Below, one piece after another: positions 27,031-41,942 of a DNA stretch of 64,000 nt. The notes beneath the pieces are model-generated. The model searched no databases and was not told the DNA's origin. It saw nothing but the letters and a program-made list of their open reading frames with translations. Each line of letters starts with the position of its first letter. Within the stretch, counting starts at the first letter, position 1. The stretch is from positions 62,001 to 126,000 of the forward strand of contig NW_027488984.1 of the NCBI RefSeq assembly GCF_050948215.1, read 5' to 3'. This stretch comes from Halictus rubicundus. Its lineage: Eukaryota; Arthropoda; Insecta; Hymenoptera; Halictidae. The translations under genes were made by a program, and so were the position numbers.

Positions 27031-28199
27031 TATCCTATCCTCTATCCTATCCTATCCTCTATCCTATCCTATCCTCTATCCTATCCTATCCTCTGTCCTA
27101 TCCTATCCTCTATCCTATCCTACCCTCTATCCTATCCTGTCCTCTATCCTATCCTATCCTCTATCATATCCTATCCTCTATCCTATCCTATCCTCTATCC
27201 TATCCTATCCTCTATCATATCCTATCCTCTATCGTATCCTATCCTCTATCCTATCCTATCCTCTATCCTAACCTATCCTCTATCCTATCCTATCCTCTGT
27301 CCTATCCTATCCTCTATCCTATCCTATCCTATCCTCTATCCTATCCTATCCTCTATCCTATCCTATCCTCTATCCTATCCTATCCTCTATCCTATCCTAT
27401 CCTCTATCCTATCCTATCCTCTATCCTATCCTATCCTCTATCCTATCCTATTCTCTATCCTATCCTATCCTCTATCCTATCGTATCCTCTATCGTATCCT
27501 ATTCTCTATCCTATTCTATCCTCTATCCTATCGTATCCTCTATCGTATCCTATCCTCTATCCTATTAAATCCTATATCGTATCCTCTATCCTATCCTATC
27601 CTCTATCCTATCCTATCCTCTATCCTATCCTATCCTCTATCCTATCCTATCCTCTGTCATATCCTATCCTCTATCCTATCCTACCCTCTATCCTATCCTG
27701 TCCTCTATCCTATCCTATCCTCTATCATATCCTATCCTCTATCCTATCGTATCCTCTATCGTATCCTATCCTCTATCCTATTAAATCCTATATCGTATCC
27801 TCTATCCTATCCTCTATCCTATCCTATCCTCTATCCTATCCTATCCTCTATCCTATCCTATCCTCTATCCTATCCTATCCTCTATCCTATCCTATCCTCT
27901 ATCCTATCCTATCCTCTGTCCTATCCTATCCTCTATCCTATCCTACCCTCTATCCTATCCTGTCCTCTATCCTATCCTATCCTCTATCATATCCTATCCT
28001 CTATCCTATCCTATCCTCTATCCTATCCTATCCTCTATCCTATCCTATCCTCTGTCCTATCCTATCCTCTATCCTATCCTATCCTCTATCCTATCCTATC
28101 CTATCCTCTATCCTATCCTATCCTCTATCCTATCCTATCCTCTATCCTATCCTATCCTCTATCCTATCCTATCCTCTATCCTATCCTATCCTCTATCCT

Positions 28200-30400
28200 A
28201 TCCTATCCTCTATCCTATTCTATCCTCTATCCTATCCTATCCTCTATCCTATCGTATCCTCTATCGTATCCTATTCTCTATCCTATTCTATCCTCTATCC
28301 TATCGTATCCTCTATCGTATCCTATCCTCTATCCTATTAAATCCTATATCGTATCCTCTATCCTATCCTATCCTCTATCCTATCCTATCCTCTATCCTAT
28401 CCTATCCTCTATCCTATCCTATCCTCTATCCTATCCTATTCTCTATCCTATCCTATCCTCTATCCTATCGTATCCTCTATCGTATCCTATTCTCTATCCT
28501 ATTCTATCCTCTATCCTATCGTATCCTCTATCGTATCCTATCCTCTATCCTATTAAATCCTATATCGTATCCTCTATCCTATCCTCTATCCTATCCTATC
28601 CTCTATCCTATCCTATCCTCTATCCTATCCTATCCTCTATCCTATCCTATCCTCTGTCCTATCCTATCCTCTATCCTATCCTACCCTCTATCCTATCCTG
28701 TCCTCTATCCTATCCTATCCTCTATCATATCCTATCCTCTATCCTATCCTATCCTCTATCCTATCCTATCCTCTATCCTATCCTATCCTCTGTCCTATCC
28801 TATCCTCTATCCTATCCTATCCTCTATCCTATCCTATCCTATCCTCTATCCTATCCTATCCTCTATCCTATCCTATCCTCTATCCTATCCTATCCTCTAT
28901 CCTATCCTATCCTCTATCCTATCCTATCTTCTATCCTATATTATCCTCTATCCTATCCTATCCTCTATCCTATCCTATCCTCTATCCTATCCTATCCTCT
29001 ATCCTATCCTATCCTCTATCCTATCCTATTCTCTATCCTATCCTATCCTCTATCCTATCGTATCCTCTATCGTATCCTATTCTCTATCCTATTCTATCCT
29101 CTATCCTATCGTATCCTCTATCGTATCCTATCCTCCATCCTATCCAATCCTATATCATATCCTCTATCCTATCCTATCCTCTATCCTATCCTATCCTCTA
29201 TCATATCCTATGCTCTATCCTATCCTATCCTCTATCCTATCCTATCCTCTATCCTATCCAATCCTATATCCTATCCTCTATCATATCCTATCCTCTATCC
29301 TATCCTATCCTCTATCCTATCCTATCCGCTATCCTATCCAATCCTATATCCTATTCTCTGTCCTATCCTATCCTCTATCCTATCCTATCCTCTATCCTAT
29401 ATTATCCTCTATCCTATCCCATCCTCTATCCTATCCTATCCTCTATCCTATCCTATCCTCTATCCTATCCTATCCTCTATCCTATCCTATTCTCTATCCT
29501 ATCCTATCCTCTAACCTATCGTATCCTCTATCGTATCCTATTCTCTATCCTATTCTATCCTCTATCCTATCGTATCCTCTATCGTATCCTATCCTCTATC
29601 CTATTAAATCCTATATCGTATCCTCTATCCTATCCTATCCTCTATCCTATCCTATCCTCTATCCTATCCTATCCTCTATCCTATCCTATCCTCTATCCTA
29701 TCCTATCCTCTATCCTATCCTATTCTCTATCCTATCCTATCCTCTATCCTATCGTATCCTCTATCGTATCCTATTCTCTATCCTATTCTATCCTCTATCC
29801 TATCGTATCCTCTATCGTATCCTATCCTCTATCCTATTAAATCCTATATCGTATCCTCTATCCTATCCTATCCTCTATCGTATCCTATCCTCTATCCTAT
29901 TAAATCCTATATCGTATCCCCTATCCTATCCTATCCTCTATCGTATCCTATCCTCAATCCTATCCTATCCTCTATCCTATCCTATCCTCTATCCTATCCT
30001 ATTCTCTATCCTATCCTATCCTCTATCCTATCCTATCCTCTATCCTATTCTATCCTCTATCCTATCCAATCCTATATCCTATTCTCCATCCTATCCTATC
30101 CTTTATCATATCCTATCCTCTATCCTATCCTATCCTCTATCCTATCCTATCCTCTATCCTCTCCTATCCTCTATCCTATCCTATCCTCTATCCTATCCTA
30201 TCCTCTATCCTATCCTATCCTCTATCCTATCCTATTCTCTATCCTATCCTATCCTCTATCCTATCGTATCCTCTATCGTATCCTATTCTCTATCCTATTC
30301 AATCCTCTATCCTATCGTATCCTCTATCGTATCCTATCCTCTATCCTATTAAATCCTATATCGTATCCTCTATCCTATCCTATCCTCTATCCTATCCTAT
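28200..30400. repeat. 3.0/3.35-kb offset duplication, second copy
   Basis: This is the partner of 25.2-27.0 kb, with TATGCTC at ATG 29210 and TCGTATCCCC at 29912. It carries an inserted piece near 28.6-28.96 kb that ends in CTTCTATCCTATATTATCC. It also has a private TATTCAATCC variant (30300) that is shared only with the 1148-bp partner downstream. Confidence 0.82.
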
Positions 30401-30729
30401 CCTCTATCCTATCCTATCCTCTATCCTATCCTATCCTCTGTCCTATCCTATCCTCTATCCTATCCTACCCTCTATCCTATCCTGTCCTCTATCCTATCCT
30501 ATCCTCTATCATATCCTATCCTCTATCCTATCCTATCCTCTATCCTATCCTATCCTCTATCCTATCCTATCCTCTATCCTATCCTATCCTCTATCCTATT
30601 CTATCCTCTATCCTATCCTATCCTCTATCCTATCCTATCCTCTATCATATCCTATCCTCTATCGTATCCTATCCTCTATCCTATCCTATCCTCTATCCTA
30701 TCCTATCCTCTATCCTATCCTATCCTCTA

Positions 30730-31620
30730 TCGTATCCTATCCTCTATCCTATTAAATCCTATATCGTATCCTCTATCCTATCCTATCCTCTATCCTATCC
30801 TATCCTCTATCCTATCCTATCCTCTATCCTATCCTATCCTCTATCCTATCCTATCCTCTATCCTATCCTATTCTCTATCCTATCCTATCCTCTATCCTAT
30901 CGTATCCTCTATCGTATCCTATTCTCTATCCTATTCTATCCTCTATCCTATCGTATCCTCTATCGTATCCTATCCTCTATCCTATTAAATCCTATATCGT
31001 ATCCTCTATCCTATCCTATCCTCTATCGTATCCTATCCTCTATCCTATTAAATCCTATATCGTATCCCCTATCCTATCCTATCCTCTATCGTATCCTATC
31101 CTCAATCCTATCCTATCCTCTATCCTATCCTATCCTCTATCCTATCCTATTCTCTATCCTATCCTATCCTCTATCCTATCCTATCCTCTATCCTATTCTA
31201 TCCTCTATCCTATCCAATCCTATATCCTATTCTCCATCCTATCCTATCCTTTATCATATCCTATCCTCTATCCTATCCTATCCTCTATCCTATCCTATCC
31301 TCTATCCTCTCCTATCCTCTATCCTATCCTATCCTCTATCCTATCCTATCCTCTATCCTATCCTATCCTCTATCCTATCCTATTCTCTATCCTATCCTAT
31401 CCTGTATCCTATCGTATCCTCTATCGTATCCTATTCTCTATCCTATTCAATCCTCTATCCTATCGTATCCTCTATCGTATCCTATCCTCTATCCTATTAA
31501 ATCCTATATCGTATCCTCTATCCTATCCTATCCTCTATCCTATCCTATCCTCTATCCTATCCTATCCTCTATCCTATCCTATCCTCTGTCCTATCCTATC
31601 CTCTATCCTATCCTACCCTC
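30730..31620. repeat. 1148-bp offset copy of 29.58-30.47 kb
   Basis: TATTAAATCC (ATTA 29603 to 30751), TCGTATCCCC (29912 to 31060), TATTCAATCC (30301 to 31449) and CTCTGTCC (G 30440 to 31588) all show exactly 1148 bp. Sharing of the rare TATTCAATCC variant makes this a recent event that postdates the 3345-bp duplication. Confidence 0.87.
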
Positions 31621-33009
31621 TATCCTATCCTGTCCTCTATCCTATCCTATCCTCTATCATATCCTATCCTCTATCCTATCCTATCCTCTATCCTATCCTA
31701 TCCTCTATCATATCCTATCCTCTATCGTATCCTATCCTCTATCCTATCCTATCCTCTATCCTAACCTATCCTCTATCCTATCCTATCCTCTGTCCTATCC
31801 TATCCTCTATCCTATCCTATCCTCTATCCTATCCTATCCTATCCTCTATCCTATCCTATCCTCTATCCTATCCTATCCTCTATCCTATCCTATCCTCTAT
31901 CCTATCCTATCCTCTATCCTATCCTATCCTCTATCCTATCCTATCCTCTATCCTATTCTATCCTCTATCCTATCCTATCCTCTATCCTATCGTATCCTCT
32001 ATCGTATCCTATTCTCTATCCTATTCTATCCTCTATCCTATCGTATCCTCTATCGTATCCTATCCTCTATCCTCTATCCTATCGTATCCTCTATCCTATC
32101 CTATCCTCTATCCTATCCTATCCTCTATCCTATCCTATCCTCTATCCTATCCTATCCTCTATCCTATCCTATCCTCTATCCTATCCTATTCTCTATCCTA
32201 TCCTATCCTCTATCCTATCGTATCCTCTATCGTATCCTATTCTCTATCCTATTCTATCCACTATCCTATCGTATCCTCTATCGTATCCTATCCTCTATCC
32301 TATTAAATCCTATATCGTATCCTCTATCCTATCCTCTATCCTATCCTATCCTCTATCCTATCCTATCCTCTATCCTATCCTATCCTCTATCCTATCCTAT
32401 CCTCTATCATATCCTATCCTCTATCGTATCCTATCCTCTATCCTATCCTATCCTCTATCCTATCCTATCCTCTATCCTATCCTATCCTCTGTCCTATCCT
32501 ATCCTCTATCCTATCCTATCCTCTATCCTATCCTATCCTATCCTCTATCCTATCCTATCCTCTATCCTATCCTATCCTCTATCCTATCCTATCCTCTATC
32601 CTATCCTATCTTCTATCCTATATTATCCTCTATCCTATCCCATCCTCTATCCTATCCTATCCTCTATCCTATCCTATAATCTATCCTATCCTATCCTCTA
32701 TCCTATCCTATTCTCTATCCTATCCTATCCTCTATCCTATCCTATCCTATCCTCTATCCTATCCTATCCTCTATCATATCCTATCCTCTATCCTATCCTA
32801 TCCTGTATCCTATTCTATCCTCTATCCTATCCTATCCTCTATCCTATCCTATCCTGTATCATATCCTATCCTCTATCCTATCCTATCCTCTATCCTATTC
32901 TATCCTCTATCCTAACCAATCCTACATCCTATTCTCTATCCTATCCTATCCTCTATCGTATCCTATCCTCCATCCTATCCAATCCTATATCGTATCCTCT
33001 ATCCTATCC

Positions 33010-34588
33010 TATCCTCTATCCTATCCTATCCTCTATCCTATCCTATCCTCTATCATATCCTATGCTCTATCCTATCCTACCCTCTATCCTATCCTATCCT
33101 CTATCCTATCCAATCCTATATCCTATCCTCTATCATATCCTATCCTCTATTCTATCCTATCCTCTATCCTATCCTATCCGCTATCCTATCCAATCCTATA
33201 TCCTATTCTCTGTCCTATCCTATCCTCTATCCTATCCTATCCTCTATCCTATATTATCCTCTATCCTATCCCATCCTCTATCCTATCCTATCCTCTATCC
33301 TATCCTATCCTCTATCCTATCCTATCCTCTATCCTATCCTATTCTCTATCCTATCCTATCCTCTATCCTATCGTATCCTCTATCGTATCCTATCCTCTAT
33401 CCTATTAAATCCTATATCGTATCCTCTATCCTATCCTATCCTCTATACTATCCTATCCTCTATCCTATCCTATCCTGTATCATATCCTATCCTCTATCCT
33501 ATCCTATCCTCTATCCTATTCTATCCTCTATCCTATCCTATCCTCTATCCTATCCTATCCTCTATCCTATCCTATCCTCTATCCTATCCTATCCTCTATC
33601 CTATCCTATCCTCTACCCTATCCTTATCCTCTATCGTATCCTATCCTCTACCCTATCCTATCCTCTATCCTATACTATCCTCTATCCTATCCTATCCTCT
33701 ATCCTATCCTATCCTCTATCGTATCCTATCCTCTATCCTATTAAATCCTATATCGTATCCTCTATCCTATCCTATCCTCTATCGTATCCTATCCTCAATC
33801 CTATCCTATCCTCTATCCTATCCTATCCTCTATCCTATCCTATTCTCTATCCTATCCTATCCTCTATCCTATCCTATCCTCTATCCTATTCTATCCTCTA
33901 TCCTATCCAATCCTATATCCTATTCTCCATCCTATCCTATCCTTTATCATATCCTATCCTCTATCCTATCCTATCCTCTATCCTATCCTATCCTCTATCC
34001 TATCCTATCCTATCCTCTATCCTATCCTATCCTCTATCCTATCCTATCCTCTATCCTATCCTATTCTCTATCCTATCCTATCCTCTATCCTATCGTATCC
34101 TCTATCGTATCCTATTCTCTATCCTATTCTATCCTCTATCCTATCGTATCCTCTATCGTATCCTATCCTCTATCCTATTAAATCCTATATCGTATCCTCT
34201 ATCCTATCCTATCCTCTATCCTATCCTATCCTCTATCCTATCCTATCCTCTATCCTATCCTATCCTCTATCCTATCCTATCCTCTATCCTATCCTATCCT
34301 CTGTCCTATCCTATCCTCTATCCTATCCTACCCTCTATCCTATCCTGTCCTCTATCCTATCCTATCCTCTATCATATCCTATCCTCTATCCTATCCTATC
34401 CTCTATCCTATCCTATCCTCTATCATATCCTATCCTCTATCGTATCCTATCCTCTATCCTATCCTATCCTCTATCCTATCCTATCCTCTATCCTATCCTA
34501 TCCTCTGTCCTATCCTATCCTCTATCCTATCCTATCCTCTATCCTATCCTATCCTATCCTCTATCCTATCCTATCCTCTATCCTATCC
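33010..34588. repeat. 1579-bp tandem duplication, first copy
   Basis: TATGCTC (ATG 33062), CCGCT (G 33180), CTATACTATCC (33443), CTACCCTATCC (ACCC 33615) and CTCTGTCC (G 34303) recur exactly 1579 bp later with no indel. Both ends lie in consensus monomers, so the exact junction cannot be fixed. This is the cleanest duplication in the window and probably among the youngest. Confidence 0.9.
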
Positions 34589-36200
34589 TATCCTCTATCC
34601 TATCCTATCCTCTATCCTATCCTATCCTCTATCATATCCTATGCTCTATCCTATCCTACCCTCTATCCTATCCTATCCTCTATCCTATCCAATCCTATAT
34701 CCTATCCTCTATCATATCCTATCCTCTATTCTATCCTATCCTCTATCCTATCCTATCCGCTATCCTATCCAATCCTATATCCTATTCTCTGTCCTATCCT
34801 ATCCTCTATCCTATCCTATCCTCTATCCTATATTATCCTCTATCCTATCCCATCCTCTATCCTATCCTATCCTCTATCCTATCCTATCCTCTATCCTATC
34901 CTATCCTCTATCCTATCCTATTCTCTATCCTATCCTATCCTCTATCCTATCGTATCCTCTATCGTATCCTATCCTCTATCCTATTAAATCCTATATCGTA
35001 TCCTCTATCCTATCCTATCCTCTATACTATCCTATCCTCTATCCTATCCTATCCTGTATCATATCCTATCCTCTATCCTATCCTATCCTCTATCCTATTC
35101 TATCCTCTATCCTATCCTATCCTCTATCCTATCCTATCCTCTATCCTATCCTATCCTCTATCCTATCCTATCCTCTATCCTATCCTATCCTCTACCCTAT
35201 CCTTATCCTCTATCGTATCCTATCCTCTACCCTATCCTATCCTCTATCCTATACTATCCTCTATCCTATCCTATCCTCTATCCTATCCTATCCTCTATCG
35301 TATCCTATCCTCTATCCTATTAAATCCTATATCGTATCCTCTATCCTATCCTATCCTCTATCGTATCCTATCCTCAATCCTATCCTATCCTCTATCCTAT
35401 CCTATCCTCTATCCTATCCTATTCTCTATCCTATCCTATCCTCTATCCTATCCTATCCTCTATCCTATTCTATCCTCTATCCTATCCAATCCTATATCCT
35501 ATTCTCCATCCTATCCTATCCTTTATCATATCCTATCCTCTATCCTATCCTATCCTCTATCCTATCCTATCCTCTATCCTATCCTATCCTATCCTCTATC
35601 CTATCCTATCCTCTATCCTATCCTATCCTCTATCCTATCCTATTCTCTATCCTATCCTATCCTCTATCCTATCGTATCCTCTATCGTATCCTATTCTCTA
35701 TCCTATTCTATCCTCTATCCTATCGTATCCTCTATCGTATCCTATCCTCTATCCTATTAAATCCTATATCGTATCCTCTATCCTATCCTATCCTCTATCC
35801 TATCCTATCCTCTATCCTATCCTATCCTCTATCCTATCCTATCCTCTATCCTATCCTATCCTCTATCCTATCCTATCCTCTGTCCTATCCTATCCTCTAT
35901 CCTATCCTACCCTCTATCCTATCCTGTCCTCTATCCTATCCTATCCTCTATCATATCCTATCCTCTATCCTATCCTATCCTCTATCCTATCCTATCCTCT
36001 ATCATATCCTATCCTCTATCGTATCCTATCCTCTATCCTATCCTATCCTCTATCCTATCCTATCCTCTATCCTATCCTATCCTCTGTCCTATCCTATCCT
36101 CTATCCTATCCTATCCTCTATCCTATCCTATCCTATCCTCTATCCTATCCTATCCTCTATCCTATCCTATCCTCTATCCTATCCTATCCTCTATCCTATC
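34589..36200. repeat. 1579-bp tandem duplication, second copy
   Basis: The landmarks are ATG 34641, CCGCT G 34759, CTATACTATCC 35022, ACCC 35194 and CTCTGTCC G 35882. The copy departs near 36.2 kb into a CTTCTATCCTATATTATCC segment. Confidence 0.9.
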
Positions 36201-37740
36201 CTATCCTCTATCCTATCCTATCCTCTATCCTATCCTATCTTCTATCCTATATTATCCTCTATCCTATCCCATCCTCTATCCTATCCTATCCTCTATCCTA
36301 TCCTATAATCTATCCTATCCTATCCTCTATCCTATCCTATTCGCTATCCTATCCTATCCTCTATCCTATCCTATCCTCTATCCTATCCTATCCTCTATCA
36401 TATCCTATCCTCTATCCTATCCTATCCTCTATCCTATCCTATCCTCTATCCTATCCTATCCTCTATCCTATCCTATCCTCTATCCTATCCTATCCTCTAT
36501 CCTATCCTATCCTCTATCCTATTCTATCCTCTATCCTAACCAATCCTATATCCTATCCTCTATCATATCCTATCCTCTATTCTATCCTATCCTCTATCCT
36601 ATCCTATCCGCTATCCTATCCAATCCTATATCCTATTCTCTGTCCTATCCTATCCTCTATCCTATCCTATCCTCTATCCTATATTATCCTCTATCCTATC
36701 CCATCCTCTATCCTATCCTATCCTCTATCCTATCCTATCCTCTATCCTATCCTATCCTCTATCCTATCCTATTCTCTATCCTATCCTATCCTCTATCCTA
36801 TCGTATCCTCTATCGTATCCTATCCTCTATCCTATTAAATCCTATATCGTATCCTCTATCCTATCCTATCCTCTATCCTATCCTATCCTCTATCCTATCC
36901 TATCCTCTATCCTATCCTATCCTCTATCCTATCCTATCCTGTATCATATCCTATCCTCTATCCTATCCTATCCTCTATCGTATTCTATCCTCTATCCTAT
37001 CCTATCCTCTATCCTATCCCATCCTCTATCCTATCCTATCCTCTATCCTATCCTATCCTCTATCGTATCCTATCCTCTATCCTATTAAATCCTATATCGT
37101 ATCCTCTATCCTATCCTATCCTCTATCCTATCCTATCCACTATCCTATCCTATCCTCTATCCTATCCTATCCTCTATCCTATCCTATTCTCTATCCTATC
37201 CTATCCTCTATCCTATCCTATCCTCTATCCTATCCTATCCTCAATCCTATCCTATCCTCTATCCTATTCTACCCTCTATCCTATATTATCATCTATCCTA
37301 TCCCATCCTCTATCCTATCCTATCCTCTATCCCATCCTATCCTCTATCCTATCCTATCCTCTATCCTATCCTAGTCTCTATCCTATAATATCCTCTATCC
37401 TGTCCTATCCTCTATCATATCCTATCCTCTATCCTATCCTATCCTATCCTATCCTCTATCCTATCCTATCCTCTATCCTATCCTATCCTGTATCATATCC
37501 TATCCTCTATCCTATCCTATCCTCTATCCTATTCTATCCTCTATCCTATCCTATCCTCTATCCTATCCGATCCTCTATCCTATCCTATCCTGTATCATAT
37601 CCTATCCTCTATCCTATCCTATCCTCTATCCTATTCTATCCTCTATCCTATCCTATCCTCTATCCTATCCCATCCTCTATCCTATCCTATCCTCTATCCT
37701 ATCCTATCCTCTATCGTATCCTATCCTCTATCCTATTAAA

Positions 37741-38440
37741 TCCTATATCGTATCCTCTATCCTATCCTATCCTCTATCCTATCCTATCCTCTATCCTATC
37801 CTATCCTCTATCCTATCCTATCCTCTATCCTATCCTATCCACTATCCTATCCTATCCTCTATCCTATCCTATCCTCTATCCTATATTATCCTCTATCCTA
37901 TCCTATCCTATCCTCTATCCTATCCTATCCTCTATCCTATCCTATCCTCTATCCTATCCTATTCTCTATCCTATCCTATCCTCTATCCTATCCTATCCTC
38001 TATCATATCCTATCCTCTATCCTATCCTATCCTCTATCCTATCCTTATCCTCTATCATATCCTATCCTCTATCCTATCCTATCCTGTATCCTATCCTATC
38101 CTCTATCCTATCCTATCCTCTATCCTATCCTATCCTGTATCATATCCTATCCTCTATCCTATCCTATCCTCTATCCTATTCTATCCTCTATCCTATCCTA
38201 TCCTCTATCCTATCCTATCCTCTATCCTATCCTATCCTCTATCCTATCCTATCCTCTATCCTATCATATCCTCTATCATATCCTATCCTCTATCCTATCC
38301 TATCCTCTATCCTATCCTATCCTCTATCATATCCTATCCTCTATCGTATCCTATCCCCTATCCTATCCTATCCTCTATCCTATCCTATCCTCTATCCTAT
38401 CCTATCCTCTGTCCTATCCTATCCTCTATCCTATCCTATC
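37741..38440. repeat. 4202-bp offset duplication, first copy
   Basis: TCCTATATCG (37741), CTTATCCTCTATCATATCC (ATCC 38041), CTATCGTATCCTATCCCC (38341) and CTCTGTCC (G 38411) recur at exactly +4202. The copies diverge just after 38.43 kb. Confidence 0.85.
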
Positions 38441-38779
38441 CTGTATCATATCCTATCCTCTATCCTATTCTATCCTCTATAATATCCTATCCTCTATCCT
38501 ATCCAATCCTATATCCTATCCTCTATCATATCCTATCCTCTATCCTATCCTATCCTCTATCCTATCCTATCCTCTATCCTATCCTATCCTCTATCCTATC
38601 CTATTCTCTATCCTATCCTATCCTCTATCCTATCCTATCCTCTATCCTATCCTATCCTCTATCATATCCTATCCTCTATCCTATCCTATCCTGTATCCTA
38701 TTCTATCCTCTATCCTATCCTATCCTCTATCCTATCCTATCCTGTATCATATCCTATCCTCTATCCTATCCTATCCTCT

Positions 38780-40120
38780 ATCCTATTCTATGCTCTATCC
38801 TAACCAATCCTACATCCTATTCTCTATCCTATCCTATCCTCTATCGTATCCTATCCTCCATTATATCCAATCCTATATCGTATCCTCTATCCTATCGTAT
38901 CCTCTATCGTATCCTATTCTCTATCCTATTCTATCCTCTATCCTATCGTATCCTCTATCGTATCCTATCCTCTATCCTATCCTATCCTCTATCCTATCAT
39001 ATCCTCTATCATATCCTATCCTCTATCCTATCCTATCCTCTATCCTATCCTATCCTCTATCATATCCTATCCTCTATCGTATCCTATCCCCTATCCTATC
39101 CTATCCTCTATCCTATCCTATCCTCTATCCTATCCTATCCTCTGTCCTATCCTATCCTCTATCCTATCCTATCCTCTATCCTATCCTATCCTCTATCCTA
39201 TCCTATCCTCTATCCTATCCTATCGTTTATCCTATCCTATCCTCTATCCTATCCTATCCTCTATTCTATCCTATCCTCTATCCTATCCTATCCTCTATCC
39301 TATAGTATCCTCTATCATATCCTATCCTCTATCCTATCCTATCCTCTATCCTATCCTATACTCTATCGTATCCTATCTTCTATCCTATTAAATCCTATAT
39401 CGTATCCTCTATCATATCCTATCCTCTATCCTATCCTATCCTCTATCCTATCCTTATCCTCTATCGTATCCTATCCTCTATCCTATCCTATCCTCTATCC
39501 TATCCTATCCTCTGTCCTATCCTATCCTCCATCCTATCCTATCCTCTATCCTATCCTATCCTGTATCATATCCTATCCTCTATCCTATCCTATCCTCTAT
39601 AATATCCTATCCTCTATCCTATCCAATCCTATATCCTATCCTCTATCATATCCTATCCTCTATCCTATCCTATCCTCTATCCTATCCTATCCTGTATCCT
39701 ATTCTATCCTCTATCCTATCCTATCCTCTATCCTATCCTATCCTGTATCATATCCTATCCTCTATCCTATCCTATCCTCTATCCTATTCTATGCTCTATC
39801 CTAACCAATCCTACATCCTATTCTCTGTCCTATCCTATCCTCTATCGTATCCTATCCTCCATCCTATCCAATCCTATATCGTATCCTCTATCCTATCCTA
39901 TCCTCTATCCTATCCTATCCTCTATCCTATCCTATCCTGTATCATATCCTATCCTCTATCCTATCCTATCCTCTATCCTATTCTATGCTCTATCCTAACC
40001 AATCCTACATCCTATTCTCTATCCTATCCTATCCTCTATCGTATCCTATCCTCCATCCTATCCAATCCTATATCGTATCCTCTATCCTATCCTATCCTCT
40101 ATCCTATCCTATCCTCTATC
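38780..40120. repeat. CTAACCAATCCTACATCC cassettes, left cluster
   Basis: TATTCTATGCTCTATCC is followed by AACCAATCCTACATCC at 38802, 39803 and 39997. The last two are 194 bp apart. The pair recurs at 43170 and 43381, 211 bp apart (one more monomer), at offsets of 3367 and 3384 bp. Related AACCAATCC copies without the TATGCTC start lie near 32914 and 46243. This is a variant cassette, not a gene. Confidence 0.8.
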
Positions 40121-41942
40121 CTATCCTATCCTCTATCCTATCCTATCCTCTATCATATCCTATGCTCTATCCTATCCTATCCTCTATCCTATCCTATCCT
40201 CTATCCTATCCAATCCTATATCCTATCCTCTATCATATCCTATCCTCTATCCTATCCTATCCTCTATCCTATCCTATCCGCTATCTTATCCAATCCTATA
40301 TCCTATTCTCTGTCCTATCCTATCCTCTATCCTATCCTATCCTCTATCCTATATTATCCTCTATCCTATCCCATCCTCTATCCTATCCCATCCTCTATCC
40401 TATCTTATCCTCTATCCTATCCTATCCTCTATCCTATCCTATTCTCTATCCTATCCTATCCTCTATCCTATCGTATCCTCTATCGTATCCTATTCTCTAT
40501 CCTATTCTATCCTCTATCCTATCGTATCCTCTATCGTATCCTATCCTCTATCATATTAAATCCTATATCGTATCCTCTATTATATCCTATCCTGTATCCT
40601 ATCCTATCCTCTATCCTATCCTATCCTCTATCCTATCCTATCCTCTATCCTATCCTATCCTCTATCCTATCCTATCCTCTATCCTATCCTATCCTCTATC
40701 CTATCCTATCCTCTATCCTATCCTATCCTCTATTCTATCCTATCCTCTATCCTATAGTATCCTCTATCATATGATATCCTCTATCCTATCCTATCCTCTA
40801 TCCTATCCTATACTCTATCGTATCCTATCCTCTATCTTATTAAATCCTATATCGTATCCTCTATCATATCCTATCCTCTATCCTATCCTATCCTCTATCC
40901 TATCCAATCCTATATCCTATCCTCTATCATATCCTATCCTCTATCCTATCCTATCCTCTATCCTATCCTATCCGCTATCTTATCCAATCCTATATCCTAT
41001 TCTCTGTCCTATCCTATCCTCTATCCTATCCTATCCTCTATCCTATATTATCCTCTATCCTATCCCATCCTCTATCCTATCCCATCCTCTATCCTATCCT
41101 CTCCTCTATCCTATCTTATCCTCTATCCTATCCGATTCTCTATCCTGTCCTATCCTCTATCCTATCGTATCCTCTATCGTATCCTATTCTCTATCCTATT
41201 CTATCCTCTATCCTATCGTATCCTCTATCGTATCCTATCCTCTATCATATTAAATCCTATATCGTATCCTATATCCTATCTTATCCTCTATCCTATCCTA
41301 TCCTCTATCCTATCCTATCCTCTATCCTATCCTATCCTCTATCCTATCCTATCCTCTATCCTATCCTATCCTCTATCCTATCCTATCCTCTATCCTATCC
41401 TATCCTCTATCCTATCCTATCCTCTATTCTATCCTATCCTCTATCCTATAGTATCCTCTATCATATCCTATCCTCTATCCTATCCTATCCTCTACCCTAT
41501 CCTATACTCTATCGTATCCTATCCTCTATCTTATTAAATCCTATATCGTATCCTCTATCATATCCTATCCTCTATCCTATCCTATCCTCTATCCTATCCT
41601 TATCCTCTATCGTATCCTATCCTCTATCCTATCCTATCCTCTATCCTATCCTATCATCTATCCTATCCTATCCTCTATCCTATCCTATCCTCTATCATAT
41701 CCTATCCTCTATCCTATCCTATCCTCTATCCTATTCTATCCTCTATCCTATCCTATCCTCTATCCTATCCTATCCTCTATCCTATCCTATCCTGTATCAT
41801 ATCCTATCCTCTATCCTATCCTATCCTCTATCCTATTCTATCCTCTATCCTATCCTATCCTCTATCCTATCCCATCCTCTATCCTATCCTATCCTCTATC
41901 CTATCCTATCCTCTATAGTATCCTATCCTCTATCCTATTAAA

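Noticed and set aside
33062..36308. Two near-identical open frames of 641 and 555 codons looking like paralogous genes.
   Set aside because: They are the two copies of the 1579-bp satellite duplication, not duplicated genes.
40770..40776. Possible inverted segment at CATATGATATCC.
   Set aside because: It is a short local variant. Consensus + orientation monomers lie on both sides, so no inversion is supported.
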